Shown here piece after piece: positions 1 through 8,408 of a DNA stretch of 48,421 nucleotides. Position numbers and translations under genes: made by a program. The stretch covers positions 1 through 48,421 of the forward strand of contig JAESPE010000013.1 of the NCBI GenBank assembly GCA_016756835.1. Reading direction: 5' to 3'. How positions within the stretch are numbered: the first letter of the stretch is position 1; each line of letters starts with the position of its first letter. The DNA comes from a gamma proteobacterium endosymbiont of Lamellibrachia anaximandri (GTDB lineage Bacteria > Pseudomonadota > Gammaproteobacteria > Chromatiales > Chromatiaceae). The notes under the pieces are model-generated. The model ran no database searches and was not told where the DNA came from. It saw only the letters and a program-made list of their open reading frames with translations.

Positions 1-3000
1 GACACGATCTGGGAACCGAGTGAGACGTTTACCCTGACCCTCTCCAACCCGGTTGATGCCACCCTGGGCTTGGCCACTGCGACAGTGACCATCGACGATG
101 ACGATCCACGCAATGCGGGGATTCTAAACCTGAGTACCGCAACGGAGAGCGTCGCGGAGAATACCGCTGGCGGCATTACACTGACAGTAAGCCGCACCGG
201 CGGTTCCGATGGCACGGTATCTGTTGACTACGCTACTGCTAACGGTACTGCTGCTTCACCAGATGACTACACTGCAGTCAGTGGCACGCTGGACTTCCTT
301 GATGGTGAGACCAGCCAGACGATCCCACTGACCCTGACTGATGATGCGACCTGGGAGCCGAGTGAAGATTTCACCGTCACCCTGAGTAATGTGGTGGATG
401 CCACCCTGGGCACCCAGACCAGCACCACGTTCACCATCACCGATGACGACGTCCGCAATGCGGGCACCCTGGATCTGAGCAATGCGACTGTCACCTTGTC
501 GGAGGGCGGTCCCGCGATCACGGTGACGGTAGATCGCACCGGCGGTTCGGACGGCACGGTAACGGTCGACTACGCCACGGCAGATGGCACCGCTGCTGCA
601 GCCAGTGATTACACTGCCCTCAACGGCACCCTGACCTTCCTCAATGGTGAACTGAGCAAGAGCCTGACCTTGAGCCCAACCAGTGACACGATCTGGGAAC
701 CGAGTGAGACGTTTACCCTGACCCTCTCCAACCCGGTTGATGCCACCCTGGGCTTGGCCACTGCGACAGTGACCATCGACGATGACGATCCACGCAATGC
801 GGGGATTCTGAACCTGAGTACCGCAACGGAGAGCGTTGCGGAGAATGCGGCCGGTGGACTGACCTTGACGGTAGCCCGCACCGGCGGTTCCGATGGCACG
901 GTATCTGTTGATTATGCGACGGCTGACGGCAGCGCGTTGCAACCGGGTGACTACACCCAGGCTACCGGTACGTTGACCTTCCTCGACGGCGAGTTGAGCA
1001 AGACGATCCCGCTGACCCTGACCAATGACATGGCCTGGGAGCCGAGTGAAGACTTCACGGTGACCCTCTCCAATCCAGTGGCGGCAAGCCTGGGCACCCA
1101 GACCAGTACCACGGTCACCATCACCGATGATGACACCCGCAATGCCGGTACCCTGGCCCTGAGCAATGCAACCGCAACCCTGTCGGAAGGTGGTCCCGCT
1201 ATCACAGTGACCGTAGATCGTACGGGCGGCTCTGACGGCACGGTAACGGTCGACTATGCCACGGCAGATGTTACTGCCACTGCGCCGGGAGACTACACTG
1301 CGCTCAACGGTACACTGACCTTCCTCGAAGGGGAGATCAGTAAGACACTCACGCTGACTCCGACCAACGATGCGACTTGGGAGCCGAGTGAAGAGTTCAC
1401 CTTGACCCTGAGCAATGTGGTGGATGCCACTCTGGGTACCCAGACCAGCACCACGGTAACCATCACCGATGACGATACACGGACTTCAGGCACCCTGGCC
1501 CTGAGCAGTGCGACTGTGACCCTGTCGGAGAGTGGTCCCGCTGTCACGCTGACTGTAGACCGCACCGGCGGCTCGGATGGTACGGTAACCGTTGACTATG
1601 CCACGGCAGATGGCACTGCCACCGCGGCCGGTGACTACACGGCTATTAGTGGTACGCTGACCTTCCTCAATGGAGAACTGAGCAAGAGCCTGACCTTGAC
1701 TCCGGCCAATGATGCGACTTGGGAGCCGAGTGAGACCTTTACCCTGACTCTGGGTAATGTGGTTGATGCCAGTCTGGGCTTGTCCACCACCACGGTGACC
1801 ATCGCCGATGATGACACCCGCAATGCCGGTACCCTGGCCCTGAGTACCGCTACGGAGAGCGTTGCGGAGAATGCCGCTGGAGGCATTACGCTGACGGTAA
1901 GCCGCACCGGTGGCACCGATGGTCCGGTATCTGTTGACTACGCCACTGCAAACGGTACAGCCGCTTCACCTGGTGACTACACTGCGACCAGTGGCACGTT
2001 AAACTTCCTGCATGGGGAGACCAGCAAGACGATCCCGCTGACCCTGACCAACGACACGACCTGGGAGCCGAGTGAAGAGTTCACCGTCACCCTGAGCAAT
2101 GTGGTGGATGCCACCCTTGGCGCCCAGACCAGCACCACGGTAACCATCACCGATGACGATACCCGCAATGCCGGCATCCTGGCCCTGAACAGCACTACAG
2201 TGGCCCTGCCGGAGAGCGGTCCGGCGGTGATTATGACCGTGAGCCGCACCGGTGGTTCGGATGGTACCGTGACGGTGGACTATGCCACGACCGATGGTTC
2301 CGCCACCGCGCCTGGTGATTACACTGCCATCAGTGGCACCCTGATCTTCCTCAACGGAGAGACCAGCAAGACAGTCACACTGACTCCCATCAATGACACG
2401 ACCTGGGAGCCGAGTGAAGATTTCATCCTGACCCTCTCCAACCCGGTGGATGCCATCCTGGGTACCCAGACCAGCACTACGGTAACTATCACCGATGACG
2501 ATCCCCGTCATGCTGGTACCCTGGCCCTGAGCAGCCCCACAGCAACCCTGTCCGAAGGTGGTCCCGCTATCACGTTGACGGTAGATCGCACCGGCGGCTC
2601 GGACGGCACGGTATCCGTTGATTATGAAACAATGGATGGAACAGCTACAGCACCGGGTGACTACACGGCAATCAACGGCACCCTGACCTTCCTTGATGGT
2701 GAACTGAGCAAGACTCTCTCACTCACCCCAACCGGCGATGCTGTTTGGGAGCCGAGTGAAGACTTCACCCTTAATCTCTCCAACCCGGTTGATGCCACTT
2801 TGGGCGGACAGACCAGCACCACGGTAACCATCGCCGATGACGACACCCGCAATGCAGGCACCCTGGCCCTGAACAGCACTACAGTGGCCCTGCCGGAGAG
2901 CGGTCCTGCGGTGATTATGACCGTGAACCGCACTGGCGGATCAGACGGCACGGTGACGGTGGACTATGCCACGACGGATGGTACCGCCACCGCGCCTGGT

Positions 3001-6000
3001 GACTACACTGCCATCAGCGGCACCCTGACCTTCCTCAACGGAGAGACCAGCAAGACAGTCACGCTGACTCCCATCGATGACACGACTTGGGAGCCGAGTG
3101 AAGACTTCACCCTGACCCTCTCCAATCCGGTGGATGCCACCTTGGGTGTGGCCACTGCCACAGTGACCATTAGCGATGACGATACACGGACTTCAGGTAC
3201 CCTGGCCCTGAGCAGTGCGACTGTGACCCTGTCGGAGAGTGGTCCCGCTGTCACGCTGACTGTAGACCGCACCGGCGGCTCGGATGGTACGGTAACCGTT
3301 GACTATGCCACGGCAGATGGCACTGCCACCGCGGCCGGTGACTACACGGCTATTAGTGGTACGCTGACCTTCCTCGATGGAGAACTGAGCAAGAGCCTGA
3401 CCTTGACTCCGGCCAATGATGCGACTTGGGAGCCGAGTGAAGACTTCACCCTTAATCTCTCCAACCCGGTGGAAGCATCCCTGGGCCTGGCCACTGCGAC
3501 AGTGACCATCACCGATGACGATACGCGGAATGCAGGCACCCTGGCCCTGAACAACACTACAGTGGCCCTGCCGGAGAGCGGTCCGGCGGTGATAATGACC
3601 GTGAACCGCACTGGCGGATCAGACGGTACGGTAAGCGTTGACTACGCCACGACGGATGGTACCGCCACCGCGCCTGGTGACTACACTGCCATCAGCGGCA
3701 CCCTGACCTTCCTCAACGGAGAGACCAGCAAGACAGTCACGCTGACTCCCATCGATGACACGACTTGGGAGCCGAGTGAAGACTTCACCCTGACCCTCTC
3801 CAATCCGGTGGATGCCACCTTGGGCCTGGCCACTGCGACAGTGACCATCACCGATGATGATCCACGCAGTGCCGGTACCCTGGACCTGAGCAGCACCACT
3901 GCTACCCTGTCCGAGAGTGGTCCCGCTGTTACGCTGACCGTGGACCGCACCGGTGGTTCGGACGGTACGGTAAGCGTTGACTATGCCACGACGGATGGCA
4001 CCGCCACCGCGCCTGGTGACTACACGGCTCTCAGCGGCACCTTGACCTTCCTTGACGGTGAACTGAGCAAGACAGTCACACTGACACCAATCGATGACAC
4101 GATCCCAGAGTCGAGTGAGACCTTCACTCTGAATCTCTCCAATCCGGTGGATGCTGTCTTGGGTCTGGCCTCAGCCTCTGTGACCATCACCGATGACGAT
4201 GACGGGGTTGCCCCGGTCATCACGATTCAGGAGCCGGTGATTTCCGTTCCTTCAACGGGGCCGTTCACTTCGGTTGATCTTGGGGTGGTGACAGCGGTCG
4301 ATGATGTCGATGGTGCTGTGACTCCAGTGGCTGATCTGACAGGGCCGTTTGCTCCGGGACGTCATCTGATCACCTGGCGCGCTATGGACAGCAGTTCAAA
4401 TATGGCCTCTGAAGTCCAGACTGTTGATGTCCTGCCCATGGTCAATTTCGGTATCGACCAGCTGGCAAATCCGGGATCGACGGTTGATATCCCCGTCTTT
4501 CTCAACGGCGATGCGCCCGAGTATCCGGTAGTGATCGACTATCAGATCACGGACTTTGACGCGGCCGACGGGACAGTGGCGCAAACTACTGGATCAGTAA
4601 ACATCGCCGCCGCAGTGCCTTCGAATCAGGCGAATATTCAATATCTGATTCAGAATGCCGGTGTCGCCAGGGTAGAGGTTACGTTGCTGAATACGGGTGC
4701 CAATGCCACCTTCGGTGCGAATAACGTGCATACCATCAATGTGAATGTGACAGAGATGAACCTGCCTCCTGTGGTCAGCATTACCGGATCGCAGAACAAT
4801 ACGACCACAGCCACGGTATTTGCTGATGCGGGCCAAGTGACAGTCACTGCCGTAGTGAACGATCCTAATCCGGCTGACACCCACGTTTACGACTGGAGTC
4901 AAAGCGATAACGGACTGGCTCTACAGCTTGGAGCGCAACCCAATACCGTTGTCTTTGATCCGTCGGGTTTGATTGAGGGAACCTACAAGGTGGTGGTCAG
5001 TGTGACCGATTCCGCCGGCGATACCACCACGGTGGATAAGTCGGTCAGAGTGCGTGCATCTGCCCTGATTTTCGACGACGACGATTCCGACTCCGACAGC
5101 GATGGTGTCAGCGACTTTGATGAAGGCGATGAAGATGAGGATGAAGACGGTATCCCGGATTATCTCGATCCTCATGACGACGACTATATTCTCGCCGGTC
5201 AGAATGGAGATCCTGATGACTTCCTGCTGATCACAGAGCCTGGTCTTAAGCTGGAGCTCTCCGAGGAGAAGATCAGAGATGAAGACTACTCTGCCGATCT
5301 GGATGAGCAGGAGTTCATCGATAGGGAGAACAGTTCCGGTGGTGGCGTCGGAGATCCTCAGGATACCCACACTCATGTGGGCGGCATCTTCGAGTTTGAA
5401 ATCGAAGGACTTGCCTATGTCGGTCAGTCGGTACGTATCGTCATACCTGTCCATGAGGCGATTCCCGCCAACGCGGTCTACCGCCTCTATACCGATGATG
5501 TGGGTTGGCACGATTTCGTGGTCGATGACAGAAACAGCGTCTCTTCAGCTTTGGGAGAATTGGGCATTTGCCCGGCTCCGGGGGATGCGACATATATTGC
5601 TGGACTGCATGAAGGGCACTTCTGCGTACAACTGCTGATCGAGGATGGAGGGCGCAATGATGCTGATCGTCGTGCCAACGGCGAGATTGAGGATCCCGGC
5701 GGCGTTGCCATCGTGCCCACTTCGACACCCACGACGCCCCAGACTTCTTCGGGTGGCGGTGGTGGCATCGGAGGTTGGTTATTGGTCTTGCTGCTAGGGG
5801 TATGGTTAAGGAACATCAGGAGAGAGTCGATGACAGGAATCAGATTGGGTGCGGTAAAATTGATGGGTGGCGGATTCAGGACGTTACTTTTGGCTGGACT
5901 ATTGAGTTCCGGCATGGTCTCCACAGTGTCATCGGCAAACGGCCTGCTGTCTCTATACGAAGCGGGTGCGGATAGTGTCGCAGCAACCCTGAAACCGGAC

Positions 6001-6612
6001 TGCGCCTTTCACGCCCAAGGGGAGGCGGCTGCCAAAGAGCGTGCGTTTCCCACTATCGTTGGCGGTGTTCGGAGCGAGGAAAATCAGCTCCGTTATCGTC
6101 AGGTAATCGCCAGTTCCAAGGGCTATAGTCGTACAGAGCATAATTACCGGATGCCGGAGCGTAAGCTGGTCTCCATGGATGGCCAGCCCACATCACTTGC
6201 TACTGAGCTGGAGGGTGACAAGCCGGTGATGCTGAATTTCATCTTCACCACATGCACCACTATCTGTCCCGTGTTGTCTGCAACCTTTAGCCAGGTTAGG
6301 GAGTCGTTGGGAGCCGAGAGCCGGAATGTGACAATGGTTTCGATCTCCATCGATCCGGAATATGATACGCCGGAGAGACTGAATGAGTATGCCCGTCTCT
6401 ATGGAGCGGATGATCAATGGCGGTTTTTGACCGGCCGGGTTGAAGATATCATCGCTATCGAGAAGGCTTTTGATGCCTACCGGGGTACGAAGATGAGTCA
6501 CGAACCCCTGACCTTCCTGCGGGCTGATGGAGATTCACCCTGGGTCAGGATTGAGGGAATTGCCAGTGCTGACGATATCGTCAAGGAGTATGAGCAACTG
6601 GTTTTACGTTGA
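1..6612 (+). CDS. Calx-beta repeat surface protein with GlyGly-CTERM, fused in frame to a Sco1/SenC domain (5' partial)
   Basis: The frame is open from base 1, so the gene starts outside the window. Twelve complete and one partial Calx-beta domains follow at about 342 bp (114 aa) spacing to about 4200, each ending in an acidic DDD calcium-binding turn. Next come an HYR-like segment (about 4200-4430), a PKD-like segment (about 4770-5060), an Asp/Glu-rich thrombospondin-3-like stretch (about 5070-5200) and a region resembling the choice-of-anchor U domain (about 5380-5660). A GlyGly-CTERM tail (Gly run, hydrophobic helix, Arg cluster) lies at about 5746-5829; such tails are processed by rhombosortase. 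Normally the protein would stop here. Instead the frame continues into a Sco1/SenC thioredoxin-fold domain (about 5830-6612) with its own hydrophobic leader, the copper-binding CxxxCP motif (Cys codons 6253 and 6265) and a later His in KMSHEP. An ATG at 5830 behind AGGAGAG could start Sco separately. Surface adhesion for the repeat part and copper delivery for Sco are family-based inferences. Confidence 0.85.
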   Translation, partial: DTIWEPSETFTLTLSNPVDATLGLATATVTIDDDDPRNAGILNLSTATESVAENTAGGITLTVSRTGGSDGTVSVDYATANGTAASPDDYTAVSGTLDFLDGETSQTIPLTLTDDATWEPSEDFTVTLSNVVDATLGTQTSTTFTITDDDVRNAGTLDLSNATVTLSEGGPAITVTVDRTGGSDGTVTVDYATADGTAAAASDYTALNGTLTFLNGELSKSLTLSPTSDTIWEPSETFTLTLSNPVDATLGLATATVTIDDDDPRNAGILNLSTATESVAENAAGGLTLTVARTGGSDGTVSVDYATADGSALQPGDYTQATGTLTFLDGELSKTIPLTLTNDMAWEPSEDFTVTLSNPVAASLGTQTSTTVTITDDDTRNAGTLALSNATATLSEGGPAITVTVDRTGGSDGTVTVDYATADVTATAPGDYTALNGTLTFLEGEISKTLTLTPTNDATWEPSEEFTLTLSNVVDATLGTQTSTTVTITDDDTRTSGTLALSSATVTLSESGPAVTLTVDRTGGSDGTVTVDYATADGTATAAGDYTAISGTLTFLNGELSKSLTLTPANDATWEPSETFTLTLGNVVDASLGLSTTTVTIADDDTRNAGTLALSTATESVAENAAGGITLTVSRTGGTDGPVSVDYATANGTAASPGDYTATSGTLNFLHGETSKTIPLTLTNDTTWEPSEEFTVTLSNVVDATLGAQTSTTVTITDDDTRNAGILALNSTTVALPESGPAVIMTVSRTGGSDGTVTVDYATTDGSATAPGDYTAISGTLIFLNGETSKTVTLTPINDTTWEPSEDFILTLSNPVDAILGTQTSTTVTITDDDPRHAGTLALSSPTATLSEGGPAITLTVDRTGGSDGTVSVDYETMDGTATAPGDYTAINGTLTFLDGELSKTLSLTPTGDAVWEPSEDFTLNLSNPVDATLGGQTSTTVTIADDDTRNAGTLALNSTTVALPESGPAVIMTVNRTGGSDGTVTVDYATTDGTATAPGDYTAISGTLTFLNGETSKTVTLTPIDDTTWEPSEDFTLTLSNPVDATLGVATATVTISDDDTRTSGTLALSSATVTLSESGPAVTLTVDRTGGSDGTVTVDYATADGTATAAGDYTAISGTLTFLDGELSKSLTLTPANDATWEPSEDFTLNLSNPVEASLGLATATVTITDDDTRNAGTLALNNTTVALPESGPAVIMTVNRTGGSDGTVSVDYATTDGTATAPGDYTAISGTLTFLNGETSKTVTLTPIDDTTWEPSEDFTLTLSNPVDATLGLATATVTITDDDPRSAGTLDLSSTTATLSESGPAVTLTVDRTGGSDGTVSVDYATTDGTATAPGDYTALSGTLTFLDGELSKTVTLTPIDDTIPESSETFTLNLSNPVDAVLGLASASVTITDDDDGVAPVITIQEPVISVPSTGPFTSVDLGVVTAVDDVDGAVTPVADLTGPFAPGRHLITWRAMDSSSNMASEVQTVDVLPMVNFGIDQLANPGSTVDIPVFLNGDAPEYPVVIDYQITDFDAADGTVAQTTGSVNIAAAVPSNQANIQYLIQNAGVARVEVTLLNTGANATFGANNVHTINVNVTEMNLPPVVSITGSQNNTTTATVFADAGQVTVTAVVNDPNPADTHVYDWSQSDNGLALQLGAQPNTVVFDPSGLIEGTYKVVVSVTDSAGDTTTVDKSVRVRASALIFDDDDSDSDSDGVSDFDEGDEDEDEDGIPDYLDPHDDDYILAGQNGDPDDFLLITEPGLKLELSEEKIRDEDYSADLDEQEFIDRENSSGGGVGDPQDTHTHVGGIFEFEIEGLAYVGQSVRIVIPVHEAIPANAVYRLYTDDVGWHDFVVDDRNSVSSALGELGICPAPGDATYIAGLHEGHFCVQLLIEDGGRNDADRRANGEIEDPGGVAIVPTSTPTTPQTSSGGGGGIGGWLLVLLLGVWLRNIRRESMTGIRLGAVKLMGGGFRTLLLAGLLSSGMVSTVSSANGLLSLYEAGADSVAATLKPDCAFHAQGEAAAKERAFPTIVGGVRSEENQLRYRQVIASSKGYSRTEHNYRMPERKLVSMDGQPTSLATELEGDKPVMLNFIFTTCTTICPVLSATFSQVRESLGAESRNVTMVSISIDPEYDTPERLNEYARLYGADDQWRFLTGRVEDIIAIEKAFDAYRGTKMSHEPLTFLRADGDSPWVRIEGIASADDIVKEYEQLVLR
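106..4200 (+). repeat. Tandem Calx-beta coding repeats, about 342 bp each
   Basis: Twelve full units run back to back. Three subtypes can be told apart by the strand after the RNAG/RTSG linker: ESVAEN, TLSEGG/TLSESG and ALPESG. Bases 1-124 are repeated exactly at 685-808, which is two units (684 bp) away. The unit at about 1480-1730 recurs almost unchanged at about 3187-3440. The ALPESG units at about 2160, 2860 and 3535 are near copies. This pattern indicates repeated duplication or gene conversion inside the gene. Confidence 0.9.
5817..5832 (+). promoter_or_regulatory. Candidate internal ribosome binding site and ATG for the Sco1 domain
   Basis: The sequence CAGGAGAGAGTCGATG puts a strong Shine-Dalgarno core a few bases before an in-frame ATG at 5830. 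The ATG follows directly on the Arg-rich end of the GlyGly-CTERM tail and precedes the Sco1 leader helix. TGA at 5831-5833 overlaps this ATG in another frame, which is the usual ATGA coupling layout. Confidence 0.5.
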
Positions 6613-6637
6613 AGAAGCCGCGAGATAACTTTTCTTG

Positions 6638-8275
6638 ATGTATAAACCAACGCTGTTTTTTTCGCTGGGCCTGCTACCGCTATTACTGTTGATTCAGGCC
6701 CAATTTGTTTTGGCTGACGATGTGGATCCGAGAGAACTTGGCCGCAGGATGTTCTTGGAGGGGGTGCTGCCGTCTGGGAAGTCGATGACCGCTTATATTC
6801 AGGGTGACGTCAAGGTTACCGGCGAGCAGGTCAGGTGTGGCGCCTGCCACCGGCGTAGCGGCATGGGTTCCAGTGAGGGACAGCAAGTGGTGCCGGCAGT
6901 TACCGGTAAACTGCTCTATAACCCGTTACGAATCCCCACCAGCCGACCGCCGGCTGCACCGACATTGCGACCAGCCTACGATGACGAGACGCTGAAGGCA
7001 GCCCTCCTCAGAGGGGTCGATGCCAATGGTGCTGCGCTGGATCCCAATATGCCCCGTTATCTGCTGACGGAAGGGGAACTTGATGTTCTGCTCGAATACC
7101 TGAAGGGGTTGTCCAGTGAACCTTCACCTGGCGTCACCGAAACCGAGGTCCATTTTGCGACCATCGTATCCGATAGGCTACCGAAAGCGGATCGCAAGGC
7201 GTTGCTTGATGTCATGCGGGTTTTCTTCCAGCAGAAAAACACCGAAACCCGATACGAGAGTAAACGCTCAGCCAACCCGCCATGGCACAAGAAATGGATC
7301 ATGGGTAACTATCGGAAGTGGCGTCACCACGTCTGGGAACTCAAAGGCGAGGAGAGCACCTGGCCGGAGCAACTGGCTGCACACTATCGCAGCCAGCCTG
7401 TCTTTGCGGTGATCAGCGGCGCGGTCAACGGAGACTGGCGGCCGATTCACGACTATTGCGAGGCTGAACAACTGCCATGTCTCTTCCCGACTACCGATCT
7501 TCCGGTGGATTCTGATCAGGATTTCTACTCCCTCTATTTTTCAAGAGGCGTGATCCTGGAAGGGGAGGGCGTGGCTCGTTATCTGCTGAATGCAGAGCCG
7601 GAAAGGAAAAAGATCGTCCAGCTCTATAATGGCACTGACCGATTGTCGAAGTCGGCCGCCGAAGCCTTCGCCGCGCAGTTGGAAAAGGCGGGTGTCGTTA
7701 TTACGTCTATCGATGTGGATGCAGGGGATGGTGATGTGGATGCGATCTCCGCGAAGGGCAGGCCGGGAAGCGTGGCCGTTCTCTGGTTGTCCCATGAAGC
7801 CCTGCAGCCATACCAGCCTTGGCTGGAAGGTAAAAATGGACCTGAACAGATCTATCTCTCTACCACCCTCTACCGGGACCGGGCCAGTAGCCTGCCTGAG
7901 GGGTTGAAGGAGAAGACCCGATTTGTTCATCCCCATGAATTGCCGTCTCGTATGCGGCGGTTGCTTGTCAGGTCAACGGGATGGTTTCGGGCAAAGCGGA
8001 TCTATGCGTCAGATCATCAGCGGATTCAGGCAAACGCCTTTTTCGCACTCAAGGCAGCGGGCGACGCCATGACACATATTCGGGGTTACTTCTTCAGGGA
8101 CTACTTCATCGAGCGCATCGAACACATGGTCGATAATGCCCCGTATACCTCGGTCTATCCACGCATCAGCCTTGCCCCGGGGCAGCGTTTCCTCTCCAAA
8201 GGGTACTACATTGCCAGGGTGGCTGCGGGTGAACGGGGTCGACTTGTACCGCTCATGGAGTGGGGTACGCCCTGA
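6638..8275 (+). CDS. Cytochrome c domain fused to a periplasmic-binding-protein-like domain
   Basis: The protein begins with a hydrophobic signal peptide ending near VLADDV. A monoheme cytochrome c domain follows, with heme motif CGACH near residue 70 and a candidate axial Met in NMPRYLLTEGEL about 80 residues later. The remaining roughly 370 residues resemble a type 1 periplasmic binding fold (for example VFAVISGAVNG, KIVQLYNGTDRLSKSA and VAVLWLSHEAL), as in ABC-type or receptor ligand sensors. No transporter genes are nearby. I chose ATG 6638 over the TTG three bases earlier because ATG is the stronger start and the signal peptide is unchanged. The gene lies 25 bp after the Sco1 domain, so the two are probably co-transcribed. 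A periplasmic redox sensor or electron carrier that binds a small ligand is inference; the ligand cannot be read from the sequence. Confidence 0.8.
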   Translation: MYKPTLFFSLGLLPLLLLIQAQFVLADDVDPRELGRRMFLEGVLPSGKSMTAYIQGDVKVTGEQVRCGACHRRSGMGSSEGQQVVPAVTGKLLYNPLRIPTSRPPAAPTLRPAYDDETLKAALLRGVDANGAALDPNMPRYLLTEGELDVLLEYLKGLSSEPSPGVTETEVHFATIVSDRLPKADRKALLDVMRVFFQQKNTETRYESKRSANPPWHKKWIMGNYRKWRHHVWELKGEESTWPEQLAAHYRSQPVFAVISGAVNGDWRPIHDYCEAEQLPCLFPTTDLPVDSDQDFYSLYFSRGVILEGEGVARYLLNAEPERKKIVQLYNGTDRLSKSAAEAFAAQLEKAGVVITSIDVDAGDGDVDAISAKGRPGSVAVLWLSHEALQPYQPWLEGKNGPEQIYLSTTLYRDRASSLPEGLKEKTRFVHPHELPSRMRRLLVRSTGWFRAKRIYASDHQRIQANAFFALKAAGDAMTHIRGYFFRDYFIERIEHMVDNAPYTSVYPRISLAPGQRFLSKGYYIARVAAGERGRLVPLMEWGTP

Positions 8276-8307
8276 TTCTCCGTGCTTTGTGTGATAGTGT
8301 TTTTTTG

Positions 8308-8370
8308 TAGGAGCCGCGCCGCGCGGCGATGCCATGTCTTGAGTCTGGATCGCGGCGGGGCGCCGCTCCT
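8308..8370. repeat. REP-type inverted repeat between convergent genes
   Basis: GTAGGAGCCGCGCCGCGCGGCGAT at 8308-8330 (abridged reading: GGAGCCGCGCCGCGCGGCGA) is followed by its imperfect inverse ATCGCGGCGGGGCGCCGCTCC-like arm at 8349-8369. The pair sits exactly between two convergent stop codons, the usual site of gammaproteobacterial REP elements, and may help end transcription from both sides. A degenerate relative occurs at 35529-35553. Confidence 0.8.
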
Positions 8371-8408
8371 GATTTACTGAGTTATGTAACTAATCTCGTT
8401 GAGGGTGG

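Noticed and set aside
256-4223. Long open frames antisense to the Calx-beta repeats
   Set aside because: They recur at the 342-bp repeat period and simply mirror the repeated coding strand; no ribosome sites or recognisable domains.
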